From NCBI RefSeq assembly GCF_014529705.1, contig NZ_JAANIH010000062.1, positions 1-52,470 of the forward strand: a stretch of DNA of 52,470 bases, in the 5' to 3' direction. The stretch comes from Bradyrhizobium campsiandrae (GTDB lineage Bacteria > Pseudomonadota > Alphaproteobacteria > Rhizobiales > Xanthobacteraceae). The translations under genes and the position numbers were made by a program. Below are positions 9,732 through 19,900 of this stretch, in pieces (the stretch's first letter is position 1; the number at the start of each line of letters is the position of its first letter). Under the pieces are notes generated by a model. That model made no database searches. It saw nothing but the letters and a program-made list of their open reading frames with translations, and was not told the DNA's origin.

Positions 9732-11828
9732 TCACTTGAAATTGTCCCAGCCCGGATCGGGCGCGAAGCGTCCGCCGAATCGTTCGGACAGCGCGCGCAA
9801 GGTGGATACAATATTTTCCACCCCGCGCATGCGCGCATAGTTCAAGGGACCGCCACGGAACGGCGCGTAGCCGGTGCCGAAGATCATGGCGCCGTCGACC
9901 GCATCGGGGTCGTCGACGATGCCTTCGCGCAAGGCCGCGACACAGACATTGGACATCGGCAGCACCAGACGGTCGATCATCTGATCGGTGACACCAGGGC
10001 CGGTCTCCGGCAATGGCGCCTTTTCCGCCTTGCCATCTTTCCAGGTGTAAAAGCCCTTGCCGGTCTTGCGGCCGAGCTCGCCCCTGGCGACCTTGTCGCG
10101 CAGCCAGGCCGGCGTCGGGGGCAGCAGGTCACCGAACTTGGCGCGCAGCATGTCGCCGACGTCGAGGCAGATGTCGAGTCCGACCTGGTCGGCGAGCTCG
10201 ATCGGTCCCATTGGCATGCCGAACTGTTCGGCGGCAGCGTCGATCAGGCGCTGGTCGGTTTTCTCGTCCAGCATCACCATGGCTTCCAGCATGTAGGGCG
10301 TCAGCGCGCGGTTGACGAGGAAGCCGGGCGAGCTCTTCACGGAGAGCGGCAGGCGATCGATCGCACCGACGAAAGCGAGCGCCTGCTTCATAACTTGCGC
10401 ATCGTTGCCGTCATGGCTGACCACCTCGACCAGCTGCAATCGCGACACCGGGTTGAAGAAGTGCAGACCAACGAGGCGCTCCGGCCGCGCCAGCGTGGTG
10501 CGCAAATCCTGAAGCGGGATGCTCGAGGTGTTGGTGGCGAGGATCGCGCCCGGCTTCATCCGGGGCTCGAGGCCGGCATAGACCTTCTGCTTTAGTTCGA
10601 GCTTTTCCGGAACCGCCTCGATGACCAGGTCGGCGTTGCGAACGCCCTCTCCGTCCATATCGGGGATCAGGCGGTCGAGCGCGTCGCGCACCTCGGTGGC
10701 TTTTCGGATGATTTTGCCATAGAGCTCGGCAGCGCGCTTCACCGCGCCGGCAATCGGCTCGGCCTTCATGTCGGCGAGCGAGACGCGCAGCCCCTGCCCC
10801 GCACACCAGGCCGCGATGTCGCCGCCCATGGCGCCGGCCCCGATGACGTGGACGTGCTTGATGGTGTTGCCGCTGCCGGCCGCCTTCTTCATCTGCTCGC
10901 GCAGGAAGAACACGCGGATCAAATTCTGCGCGGTCGGCGTCACCATCAGTTTGGCAAACGACGCCTGCTCCGCCCTCAGCATGGCGGCCTTGTTGCCGCC
11001 ATGCGTCTCCCAGAGGTCGATCAGCGCGTAAGGCGCGGGATAGTGCTCGCGGGATGCGGCCTTCTCCGCCTCGCTTCGCATCCGCTTGGCAAGCAGCGTG
11101 CGCACCGGGCCGAGATTGGCCGCGCGCGTGAGCAGACCGGGCTTGGCCCGCTTCAGGCGGCCGAACAGCACGTCCTTCACCGCGCCCCTGACGTGGCGCT
11201 CCTGCGTCACGGTATCGACGAGGCCGAGGGCCTTGGCGCGGCGCGCGTCAATGGTGCGTGCCGTCAGCATCAGCGCCATCGACTGCGTCGGATTGACCAG
11301 CGCGGTGAAACGCGCAGTGCCGCCGAGGCCGGGGTGCAGGCCCAGCATCACCTCCGGGAAGCCGAAGCGCGCGCCGTCGATGGCGATGCGCGACTGGCAG
11401 GCGAGAGCTACCTCGAGTCCGCCACCGAGGCAGAAACCGTGGATGACCGCGACCGTCGGCAGCTTGAGCGCCTCGAGATGGTCCACCACCGCATGCGCGG
11501 CACGGATCCGCGTCTCTACAATCTCAGGGTCGCTGGCACCGCGGAATTCATTGACGTCGGCGCCGGCGATGAAGCCGGACGGCTTCGCCGAGCGGATCAC
11601 GAGGCCCGCCGGACGCTCGGTCTCGATCGCCGCCAGCACGGCATCGAATTCCTCCATCACGTCGGAGGACAGCGTGTTGGCGCTGGAATCAGCGCGGTCA
11701 AACAGCAGCCAGGCAACGCCATCGGCATCACGGGTCAGCTTGAAATGCTTGTAGAGGCCATCGGCCGCGGGTTGCGGCCCGAGCGAGAGCACGCGGTCGC
11801 CGAGCGCGGTCATGATCCTGGAATCCAT
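9732..11828 (-). CDS. fadJ: Fatty-acid oxidation alpha subunit FadJ (hydratase/dehydrogenase)
   Basis: Bifunctional beta-oxidation enzyme of 698 residues. The N-terminal crotonase domain (about 25-215) has an oxyanion-hole region with IAGADVNEF (88-96), catalytic Glu candidates E138 (GGGLEVAL) and E159 (FPEVMLGLHPG). The linked 3-hydroxyacyl-CoA dehydrogenase has the NAD motif GAGAMG (330-335) and the catalytic His region GLHFFNPVSRLQLVEVV. Two C-terminal dehydrogenase domains follow. It converts enoyl-CoA to 3-ketoacyl-CoA for the thiolase encoded 2 bases upstream. The ATG at 11828 was preferred over an upstream start at 11879 that overlaps fadI. Confidence 0.93.
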   Translation of the reverse strand: MDSRIMTALGDRVLSLGPQPAADGLYKHFKLTRDADGVAWLLFDRADSSANTLSSDVMEEFDAVLAAIETERPAGLVIRSAKPSGFIAGADVNEFRGASDPEIVETRIRAAHAVVDHLEALKLPTVAVIHGFCLGGGLEVALACQSRIAIDGARFGFPEVMLGLHPGLGGTARFTALVNPTQSMALMLTARTIDARRAKALGLVDTVTQERHVRGAVKDVLFGRLKRAKPGLLTRAANLGPVRTLLAKRMRSEAEKAASREHYPAPYALIDLWETHGGNKAAMLRAEQASFAKLMVTPTAQNLIRVFFLREQMKKAAGSGNTIKHVHVIGAGAMGGDIAAWCAGQGLRVSLADMKAEPIAGAVKRAAELYGKIIRKATEVRDALDRLIPDMDGEGVRNADLVIEAVPEKLELKQKVYAGLEPRMKPGAILATNTSSIPLQDLRTTLARPERLVGLHFFNPVSRLQLVEVVSHDGNDAQVMKQALAFVGAIDRLPLSVKSSPGFLVNRALTPYMLEAMVMLDEKTDQRLIDAAAEQFGMPMGPIELADQVGLDICLDVGDMLRAKFGDLLPPTPAWLRDKVARGELGRKTGKGFYTWKDGKAEKAPLPETGPGVTDQMIDRLVLPMSNVCVAALREGIVDDPDAVDGAMIFGTGYAPFRGGPLNYARMRGVENIVSTLRALSERFGGRFAPDPGWDNFK

Positions 11829-11830
11829 GG

Positions 11831-13114
11831 TCACACCGCCTCGATCAGCATGGCGCCGCCGAGCCCACCGCCGATGCATTCGGTGGCAATCCCGCGCCGC
11901 GTACCGAGTCGCTTCATCGCGTTGACGAGATGCAGCACGATGCGGTTGCCCGAGGTGCCGACGGGATGGCCGAGCGAGATGGCGCCGCCATCGACGTTGA
12001 GCTTTGCACGGTCGATCTCACCGGCGGCAGCGTCGAGCCCAAGGATCTCGCGGCAGAATTTGTCGTCGTTCCAGGCCGCAAGGCAGCCGAGCACCTGCGT
12101 CGCAAAGGCTTCGTTCAGCTCCCAGGTCTCGACGTCGCTGATAGAAAGGCCATTGCGCGTCAGCAGCGGCGTCGCGGACATCACGGGTCCGAGCCCCATG
12201 ATGCTGGGATCGAGCGCAGCCCAATGGCTGTCAACGATCGCGGCCTTCGGCGTCAGTCTATGCTTCGCGACAGCCGCGTCGGAGGCGAGGATGACCCAGG
12301 AGGCGCCGTCCGTGATCTGCGAGGAATTGCCGGCAGTGACCTGGCCCCAGGGACGCTCGAACACCGGCCTCAGCTTTGCAAGTGACTCGGCCGTCGAGTC
12401 CGGCCGCACGCCGTCGTCATGGTCGAAGAATTGTCCGTCACGGGAGAAGGCGGTCTCGACCTCGCCTTTCAGATAGCCTTCGGCCTGCGCATGCGCGAGC
12501 CGGCGATGGCTCTCGGCCGCATAGGCATCCGACTGGGCGCGGGTGATGCCGAAGAGATGGCCGACGACCTCGGCGGTCTGGCCCATGTTCAATTCGGTAA
12601 CCGGGTCAGTCAGGCCACGCTCCAGGCCAATGATCGGCTTGAGATAGCTTGGCCGGAATTTGAAGGCCGCCGCCAGCCTCGCAGCGAGGCCCTTGGCTGT
12701 GGCAAGGCCGGCGAACCAGCGCACGCCCGAATTCGACCAGACCAGCGGCGCGTGGCTCAGGGCCTCCGTGCCGCCAGCCAGGATCATGTCGGCATGACCT
12801 TCACGGATGTAGCGGTAGGCGGTGTCGATCGACTGCATGCCGGAGCCGCAATTGATCTGCACGGTGAAGGCGACCATGTCCTCGCCCATGCCGAGCCGGA
12901 GCGCAGCGACGCGCGCCGGGTTCATCTCGTCGGCGATGACGTTGACGCAGCCGAGAATGACCTGGTCGAAGTCGGTTGGAGAGAAGGGCTGGCGCGCCAG
13001 CAGCGGCCGGCCGCATTGCACGGCGAGATCGACCGGCGTGAACGGCCCCGGTCCGGAGCGCGCCTTCAGAAACGGCGTCCGGCTGCCGTCGACGATGAAA
13101 ACCGGTCGCGCCAT
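11831..13114 (-). CDS. fadI: Acetyl-CoA acyltransferase FadI (thiolase)
   Basis: 3-Ketoacyl-CoA thiolase, 427 residues, the last step of beta-oxidation. The nucleophilic cysteine is C89 in INCGSGMQS, the active-site histidine is H383 in GHPVGTSG, and the second cysteine is C413 in ECIGGGLGG. Length and motifs match the FadI branch of soluble trifunctional complexes. Its ATG overlaps the fadE stop by one base (TGATG at 13112-13116). With FadJ it should form the complex that oxidises long- or medium-chain acyl-CoA. Confidence 0.93.
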   Translation of the reverse strand: MARPVFIVDGSRTPFLKARSGPGPFTPVDLAVQCGRPLLARQPFSPTDFDQVILGCVNVIADEMNPARVAALRLGMGEDMVAFTVQINCGSGMQSIDTAYRYIREGHADMILAGGTEALSHAPLVWSNSGVRWFAGLATAKGLAARLAAAFKFRPSYLKPIIGLERGLTDPVTELNMGQTAEVVGHLFGITRAQSDAYAAESHRRLAHAQAEGYLKGEVETAFSRDGQFFDHDDGVRPDSTAESLAKLRPVFERPWGQVTAGNSSQITDGASWVILASDAAVAKHRLTPKAAIVDSHWAALDPSIMGLGPVMSATPLLTRNGLSISDVETWELNEAFATQVLGCLAAWNDDKFCREILGLDAAAGEIDRAKLNVDGGAISLGHPVGTSGNRIVLHLVNAMKRLGTRRGIATECIGGGLGGAMLIEAV

Positions 13115-15381
13115 CAGCTCGCCGCCCTCTGTTCACCGAGTTCCTGGAAGAACTGATGCACGTCACCGGTTTTCTTGTAAATCGGCGACAACACCTCCGG
13201 GGCAAAATCGTCGACCTCGATGACTTCCGCAACGGCTTCATGAGCAGCCGAAAGCTGCTCGCCTTCGGCCTGCGTGATCACGCCCTTGGCGACGGCGTCC
13301 TTCCAGTCGCGGATATGCGCGGCGCGCATACGCTTGGCGATGGCGTCCGTGGCCGTCACCAGCTTGAACGCGCGCTCCAGCCTGGCGAAACCTCCATCGT
13401 CGTCGACATAAGCCAGATCCGGTGTCAGGCGCTCGCGCGCGGCCGAGGGCTCCAGCACGAGGCTCGCGCATTGGTGCACGACGCGGTCGGATGGGCCGAG
13501 CACGCGGGCGCCAAACGGCTGAACCACGAGCTTGAGAATCACGGCGACGAAGCGATTGGGCAGATTGGCGAGGATTTCGGCCAGCCGATTTTCGATCGTC
13601 TTGAAGCCCGTTGCCATGCACCATTGCAGTGCGGCAAAGTCTTCCTTCGGGCGGCCCTCGTCCTCCCAGCGTTTGAGCGCGGCCGAGAGCAGATAAAGCT
13701 CCGAGAGGATGTCGCCGAAGCGCGCCGACAGCATCTCCTTGCGCTTGAGCGCGCCGCCGAGCGTCAGCAGCGCCATGTCGGCGCAGAGCGCAAACGCGGC
13801 GGAGTAGCGCGAGAGCTGGCGATAGAACGGCGTGGCATCGCCCGCGTCGGGCGCCAGCGCAAAGGCACCGAAGGTCCAGCTGCGGCCGAAGGCCCGGAAC
13901 AGCGTCCGGAAGCTGTGGCCGACATGCTTCCAGAACGCCTTGTCGAACGCGGCCAGCCCGCGCTCGCGGTCGGTGTCCGCGAGCGCATTGATCTCGTCGA
14001 GCAGATAGGGATGCGCGCGGATCGCGCCCTGCCCGAACACGATGAGATTGCGGGTCAGGATATTGGCACCCTCGACGGTGATGCCGACGGGCACAGCGCG
14101 ATGCAGATTGCCGAGATAGTTTTGCGGACCATCGATCACGGCCTTGCCGCCATGAATGTCCATGGCATCGTCGACCGCAATGCGCATCCGCTCGGTCGCG
14201 TGCAGCTTCATGATGCCTGATATCACGGCGGGATGGACGCCGGCGTTCAACGCAGCACAAGTGAGCCGGCGCGCCGCATCAAGTTGATAGGCGGTCGCGA
14301 CGATGCGCGCGAGCGGCTCCTCGACGCCCTCGAACTTGGAAATGGAGATGCCGAACTGCTCGCGGATGCGAGCATAGGCGCCGGTCGTACGCGCCGCGTA
14401 GGCAGCCCCGGCCGCCGACAGCGACGGCAGCGAGATGCCGCGGCCGGCGGCAAGCGCGGTCATCAGCATCTTCCAGCCCTGCCCCAGTCGTTCCTGGCCA
14501 CCGATGACATAGTCGAGCGGAATGAAGACGTCGCGGCCCCAGTTCGGACCGTTCTGGAACACCTGCATCGACGGGAGATGACGCTGGCCGATCTCAACGC
14601 CGGGCAGATTGGTCGGGATTAGTGCGACGGTGATGCCGAGCTCCTCCTGATCGCCGACGAGATGATCAGGATCATAGGCCTTGAAGGCGAGACCCAGCAG
14701 CGTCGCGACGGGGCCGAGCGTGATGTAGCGCTTGTGCCAGTTCAGCCTGAGGCCTGTCACTTCGCGACCCTCGAACACGCCCTTGCAGATGATGCCGGTG
14801 TCGATCATCGAGGCGGCGTCGGAGCCGGCTTCCGGGCTGGTCAGACCGAAGCAGGGAATATCGCGGCCTTCGGCAAGCCGCGGCAGCCAGCGCTGCTGCT
14901 GCTCTTTGGTGCCGAAACGCATCAGGAGCTCGCCGGGGCCGAGCGAGTTCGGCACCATCACGGTGACGGCGGCCGCGATCGAGCGGGTCGAGATCTTGCG
15001 GACCACTTCCGAATGCGCATAAGGCGAGAAGCCGAGGCCGCCAAACTCCTTCGGGATGATCATGCCGAAGAATTTTTCGCGCTTGATGAAGGCCCAGACG
15101 TCCTGCGGCAGGTCACGCCATTCCCAAAAGATCCGCCACTCGTCGAGCATGGCGCAGAGCTCGTTGACCGGGCCGTTGAGGAATGCCCGTTCCTCGTCGG
15201 TCAATTTCGCCCTGGGGATCTTGAGGAGCTTCGACCAATCGGGATTGCCTGTGAAGAGATCGGCATCCCACCAGACGTCACCAGCCTCCAGCGCCTCGCG
15301 CTCGGTGTCGGACATCGCCGGCAGCGCACCGCGCGCGAGCGCGAAGATCGGCTTGGTGATGGTGTCGCGGCGGAAGCTCAT
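13114..15381 (-). CDS. fadE: Acyl-CoA dehydrogenase FadE
   Basis: FadE-type acyl-CoA dehydrogenase of 755 residues, the first oxidation step of beta-oxidation. The central region has the flavin-enzyme blocks CFGLTSPEAGSDAASM (acyl-CoA/FAD binding), MQVFQNGPNWGRDVFIPLDYVIGG and AMDIHGGKAVIDGPQNYLGNLHRAVP, and a C-terminal DUF1974-like extension is present. E. coli FadE begins with membrane segments; this protein starts MSFRRDTITKPIFALARGA and has none, so it is probably soluble. The second ATG (15381) is preferred because GAGG lies at ribosome-site distance; an ATG at 15393 is the alternative. Confidence 0.92.
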   Translation of the reverse strand: MSFRRDTITKPIFALARGALPAMSDTEREALEAGDVWWDADLFTGNPDWSKLLKIPRAKLTDEERAFLNGPVNELCAMLDEWRIFWEWRDLPQDVWAFIKREKFFGMIIPKEFGGLGFSPYAHSEVVRKISTRSIAAAVTVMVPNSLGPGELLMRFGTKEQQQRWLPRLAEGRDIPCFGLTSPEAGSDAASMIDTGIICKGVFEGREVTGLRLNWHKRYITLGPVATLLGLAFKAYDPDHLVGDQEELGITVALIPTNLPGVEIGQRHLPSMQVFQNGPNWGRDVFIPLDYVIGGQERLGQGWKMLMTALAAGRGISLPSLSAAGAAYAARTTGAYARIREQFGISISKFEGVEEPLARIVATAYQLDAARRLTCAALNAGVHPAVISGIMKLHATERMRIAVDDAMDIHGGKAVIDGPQNYLGNLHRAVPVGITVEGANILTRNLIVFGQGAIRAHPYLLDEINALADTDRERGLAAFDKAFWKHVGHSFRTLFRAFGRSWTFGAFALAPDAGDATPFYRQLSRYSAAFALCADMALLTLGGALKRKEMLSARFGDILSELYLLSAALKRWEDEGRPKEDFAALQWCMATGFKTIENRLAEILANLPNRFVAVILKLVVQPFGARVLGPSDRVVHQCASLVLEPSAARERLTPDLAYVDDDGGFARLERAFKLVTATDAIAKRMRAAHIRDWKDAVAKGVITQAEGEQLSAAHEAVAEVIEVDDFAPEVLSPIYKKTGDVHQFFQELGEQRAAS

Positions 15382-15414
15382 GGCGGACCTCATGCAACGG
15401 CGCGGTGACGGGGC

Positions 15415-15452
15415 ATTTTAGCGGAAACTGGCCGGCTGAAGTTAACACTTCA
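15415..15452 (-). promoter_or_regulatory. fad operon promoter with palindromic operator
   Basis: A perfect palindrome TGAAGT-N4-ACTTCA occupies 15437-15452. On the minus strand a -10-like TAAAAT lies at 15420-15415, so the palindrome overlaps the expected -35 region at 15438-15443. The fadE ATG lies about 34 bases downstream of the -10. An acyl-CoA-responsive repressor (TetR or GntR type) is the likely ligand, but which protein binds cannot be read here. Confidence 0.55.
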
Positions 15453-15559
15453 CAGGCAAAATGATGCCGAATGGACGCGGCCGGGCGGCCGCAGACCATA
15501 ACGGCCGGGGCGTAGGGGCAGTTCCGGGAGGGAATGACGGTGCAGAGAGCTCGGCCGGC

Positions 15560-16183
15560 CTAATCCGGCCGCACCATCTCGAACATGTTTTCCGGCTTGA
15601 TCTCGAAATAATCGCCGCGGCGACCGGCGCGGACGATCGGGCGGGCGGCGGCGGTCTGGTAGACGCCGTCCTTGATCATGGCCTTGTCGATGTGGACGGC
15701 GACGACCTCGCCGAGCGTCAGCCAGGCGTCGGCTTCCTTGCCGTTCGCCCCCTTGAGGCGGACGATATCCGAGACCTTGCACTCGAAGGCGACGGGGCTC
15801 TCGCCGACCCGCGGCACATTGACGAGCCTGCCTGGCACCGCGGTCAGCCCCGCGATCTCGAACTCGTCGACCTCAGGCGCGACATGCGCGGCGGTCGCGT
15901 TCATTTGCTTGGCAATATCCATGGTGGCGAGATTCCAGACGAATTCACCGGTCTGCTCCATGTTCGCAACCGTATCCTTCCAGTTGGTGGAGGAGAAGCC
16001 GATGATCGGCGGCACATAGCAGAACGCGTTGAAGAAGCTGTAGGGTGCGAGATTGACGTGGCCCTTGGCATCGCGCGAGGAGATCCAGCCGATCGGCCGC
16101 GGCGCAATGATGGCGTTGAACGGATCGTGCTTGAGGCCGTGGCCCTTGGATGGCTCGTAGAAGTACAGGTCTTTATCGGTCAC
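15560..16183 (-). CDS. Flavin reductase-like (FMN-binding split barrel) protein
   Basis: FMN-binding split-barrel protein of 207 residues from the flavin reductase-like family. Visible blocks are HDPFNAIIAPRPIGWISS, NLAPYSFFNAFCYVPPIIGFSS and ECKVSDIVRLKG, typical of the DIM6/NTAB group. These proteins bind FMN; the reductase partner or substrate is often unknown. I choose the GTG at 16183 because AGGAAG precedes it at good distance. An ATG at 16204 would add seven basic residues and lies on the edge of a dispersed repeat, so it is less likely. It is separated from fadE by about 180 bases and is probably transcribed alone. Confidence 0.82.
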   Translation of the reverse strand: MTDKDLYFYEPSKGHGLKHDPFNAIIAPRPIGWISSRDAKGHVNLAPYSFFNAFCYVPPIIGFSSTNWKDTVANMEQTGEFVWNLATMDIAKQMNATAAHVAPEVDEFEIAGLTAVPGRLVNVPRVGESPVAFECKVSDIVRLKGANGKEADAWLTLGEVVAVHIDKAMIKDGVYQTAAARPIVRAGRRGDYFEIKPENMFEMVRPD

Positions 16184-16201
16184 GCGCTGCTTCCTTTTCG
16201 T

Positions 16202-16275
16202 CATTGTGAGCGCCGCGAAGCAATCCAGAATCCCTCCGCGAAGACAGCCTGGGTTGCTTCGCTACGCTCGCAATG
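16202..16275. repeat. Dispersed palindromic repeat, type B, copy 1
   Basis: Inverted repeat with arms of 27 bases (16202-16228 and 16249-16275). The left arm contains GCGAAGCAATCCAG and the right its near reverse complement CTGGGTTGCTTCGC. A degenerate second copy lies at 20191-20253. It separates the flavin-reductase-like gene from the TetR gene. Confidence 0.75.
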
Positions 16276-16362
16276 ACGGAATTTGTTGATCCGTCATCGC
16301 ACACCGTCAGACGGCCGGTCCGCGGCGGTCGACCTGCTTATAAGGAGAAACGTCCCGCCTTG

Positions 16363-16962
16363 TCAGTGGCGCGGCGACAGACCCGCGATGACGAAATCGA
16401 TCATCTGGTCGATGGTCGGACCCGGCTTGGTGGCGCACTGGGCGATCATCTGGGGATGGAAGAAGCGCATCATCGCGGTGCAGGCGCACAACGCGGCCAG
16501 TTGCAGGTCCGGCGCCTCGAACTCGCCGGCGGCGACGCCCTGGGCGATCATCTGGCCGATCATCCCGGCGATGCACTCCATATGGGCGACGCAGACCTGC
16601 CAGTCCTCCTGCATCGCGATCTCGACCATCTCATGCAGCTTGTTGTCACCGACATAGCGCTCGGTGTTCATGCGATGGATGGTGGTGAGCAGCTCCCGGA
16701 AGCGCGGCAGCACCGGACCGGGCCGCGCCACGATCCGCTGCGCCTCGAGCTCGACCTCGCCCATCAAGCTCCGCGCCACCGCCTGGTGGATCGCCTTCTT
16801 CGACTCGAAGAAGCGATAGACGTTGGCGGGGCTCATCCGGAGCTCCTTGGCGATGTCCCCGACCGTGGTCTTCTGGTAGCCGATCTGACGGAACAGCCGC
16901 TCTGCCACCTCGAGGATACGATCCCGGGTGTCGCCTTCGATATGTTCCGAAATCAGGGCCAT
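16363..16962 (-). CDS. TetR-family regulator of RND efflux module
   Basis: TetR/AcrR-family regulator, 199 residues. The N-terminal helix-turn-helix is clear (about 12-60): RDRILEVAERLFRQIGYQKTTV, then IAKELRMSPANVYRFFESKKAI. The C-terminal ligand domain is helical, with several Cys and Met residues (CVAHMECIAGMIGQMIA) and ends GLSPRH. The gene follows the RND pump gene on the same strand after 34 bases, so it is probably part of the transcript and represses it in response to a pump substrate. Confidence 0.88.
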   Translation of the reverse strand: MALISEHIEGDTRDRILEVAERLFRQIGYQKTTVGDIAKELRMSPANVYRFFESKKAIHQAVARSLMGEVELEAQRIVARPGPVLPRFRELLTTIHRMNTERYVGDNKLHEMVEIAMQEDWQVCVAHMECIAGMIGQMIAQGVAAGEFEAPDLQLAALCACTAMMRFFHPQMIAQCATKPGPTIDQMIDFVIAGLSPRH

Positions 16963-16996
16963 CAGTCAGGACTCGTCAATCTGCACTTCTTCTCAC

Positions 16997-19900
16997 TTAT
17001 TCAGCCGCCTGAGCAAGCGGAATTGCGTGCTGGTCATCGCTCCCATGCTGCGGCGCGGCAGGCTGTTCGGGCGTCCCCGCCTCGTCCAGGCTCTTCCTGA
17101 ACCACAGGGCATAGAGGCCTGGCAGGTACAGCAGCGTCAGGAAGGTCGCGACAAACAGGCCGCCCATGATCGTGATTGCCATCGGGCCCCAGAAGGCCGA
17201 GCGCGACAGCGGAATCATGGCAAGGATGGCGGCGAGCGCCGTCAGCACCACGGGACGGGCGCGGCGGACGGTTGCCTCCACGATCGCCTCCCGCCGGGTC
17301 AGGCCGTGGGAGACGTCGGTCTCGATCTGGTCGACCAGGATGACCGTGTTGCGCATGATCATGCCGGCGAGCGCGATCAGGCCGAGCAGCGCGACGAAGC
17401 CGAACGGGGCATTGGCCACGTTGAGGCCGAAGGAGGCACCGACGATGCCGAGCGGGGCGGTCAGGAACACCAGGAACAGGCGCGAGAAGCTCTGCAGCTG
17501 GATCATCAGCAAAGTCAGCATCACCATGACCATCACCGGGAAGAGGATGAAGATCGAGGCATTGCCCTTGGCGGATTCCTCGAACGCGCCACCTGGCTCG
17601 ATGCGATAGGCCGGCTCGAGATAGTCCTTGATCTGCTGCAGCTTCGGCGTGATCTGGTTGGTGACATCAGGGGCCTGCACGCCGTCGATGACGTCGGAGC
17701 GCACGGTGATCGCCATGTCGCGGTTGCGCCGCCACATGATCGGCTCCTCGTGGGCATATTCGATCTTGGCGATCTGCTGTAGCGGCACGGCAACGCCGTT
17801 CTTCGAGGTGATGGTGAGATCACCGACGCCGCCGAGATCGAGGCGCTCGGACGGAATCGCGCGAGCGACCACCGCAACCTTCTCGATGCCGTCACGCACG
17901 GTTGTCACCTGCGCACCGGAGATCAGCATGGACAGCGCCTGGGAGACGTCCTGGGGCGTGAGGCCCATGGCACGGGCACGGTCCTGGTCGACGACCAGTT
18001 TGAGATAGGGCGACTGCTCGTTCCAGTCGAGCTGGACGTCCTTGACGTTCCTGTTCTGCCGCATGACGTCGCGAACCTGGTAGGCGATCTCGCGCACCTT
18101 GTTGGCGTCGGGGCCGATCACGCGGAACTGCACCGGGAAGCCGACGGGGGGGCCGAAATTGAAGCGGTCGACGCGGACGCGCGCCTCGGTCAGCATGCCG
18201 TCGGCGACCGCGCCCTCGATCTTGGCCTTGACCCGCTCGCGCGCCTCGACGCCTTTGGCGACGATGACGATCTCCGCGAACGCCTCGTTCGGCAGCTGCG
18301 GGTTGAGGCCGAGCCAGAAGCGCGGCGAGCCCTGGCCGACGTACGAGGTGTAGGTCTCGATGTCCTTGTCGTCCTTGAGCAGCGTCTCGGCCTTCTTCAC
18401 GGCCTTCTCGGTGACGTTGAAGGCGGTGCCCTCGGGCAGGCGCAGCTGGAGGAACAGTTCGGGCCGCTCCGACAGCGGGAAGAACTGCTGCTGGACGTGG
18501 CCGAAGCCGACGATCGAGGCGATGAAGACGCCGACCGTCGCGGCCACCACGGTGATGCGATGATTGACGCACCATTGCACGATGGCGCGCAAGCCGCGGT
18601 ACATGCGGGTCTCATAAACCGCGTGTGGATCGTGGTTGGCGTGTACCTTGATGTTCGGCAGCAGCTTGACGCCGATATAGGGCGTGAAGATCACCGCGAC
18701 GAACCAGGACGCGACCAGCGCGATCGCCACGATCCAGAAGATGCTGCCGGCATATTCGCCGACCGCCGAATTGGCAAAGCCGATGGGGAGGAAGCCAGCG
18801 GCCGTGACCAGCGTTCCCGTCAGCATCGGAAACGCAGTTGATTCCCAGGCAAAGGACGCCGCGCGCACGCGATCCCAGCCCTGCTCCATCTTCACCACCA
18901 TCATCTCAACCGCGATAATGGCGTCATCGACGAGCAGGCCGAGCGCGATGATCAGCGCGCCGAGCGTAATACGATGCAGGTCGAGCGACATCGTGTTCAT
19001 GATGATGAAGACGATGCCGAGCACCAGCGGCACCGACAGCGCGACCACGATGCCGGTGCGCCAGCCGAGTGCCAGGAACGAGACGAACAGCACGATGACG
19101 AGCGCTTCCATGAAGGAATGCACGAACTCGCCGACGGCGTGCTCGACCACCTTGGGCTGGTCGGCGATCAGACTGACATCGACGCCCTGCGGCACCGCCT
19201 TCATGAAGTCAGCGGTCGCCTTCTCGACGTCCTTGCCGAGCTCGAGGATGTTGGCGCCCTTGGCGGTGACGACGCCGATGCCGATCGCGGCCTTGCCTTC
19301 CTGGCGAACGACGAAGCTCGGCGGATCGACATAACCGTGGGTGACGGTCGCGATGTCGCCGAGGCGGAACACGCGGCCGTTGCTCTCGACCGGGGTCTCG
19401 GCCACGGCCTTGGCGCCATCGAGCGCGCCGGTGACACGCAGCGGCACGCGCTGCGAGGAGGTCTCGACCGTGCCGGCCGGCGTCACGTTGTTCTGCTTGG
19501 CGAGCGAATCGAACAGCGCCTGCGGCGTAATGCCGAGAGTGGCCAGCTTGGCGTGGCTGAACTCGACGAAAATGCGCTCATCCTGGTTGCCATACATGTC
19601 GACCTTGGTCACGCCAGGCACCTTCAGGAGGCGCTGGCGAAAGCCTTCGGCGACCTTCTTGAGCTGGGCGTAATCGGCGCCGTCGCCGGTCATCATATAG
19701 AGAATGGAATCGACGTCGGAGAACTCGTCGTTGACGACCGGTCCGAGAATCCCTGCGGGCAGCTGGCCCTGCACGTCGACCAGCTTCTTGCGCAGCAGGT
19801 AGAAAAGATAAGGAACGTCCTTCGGCGGCGTGGAATCGCGGAAAGTGACCTGAAGCGCGGCGAAGCCGGGCTTGGAATAGGTCTGCACTTTCTCGAAATA

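Noticed and set aside
16184..16204. ATG start of the flavin-reductase-like gene at 16204
   Set aside because: It lies on the edge of a dispersed repeat; the GTG at 16183 has a better ribosome site.
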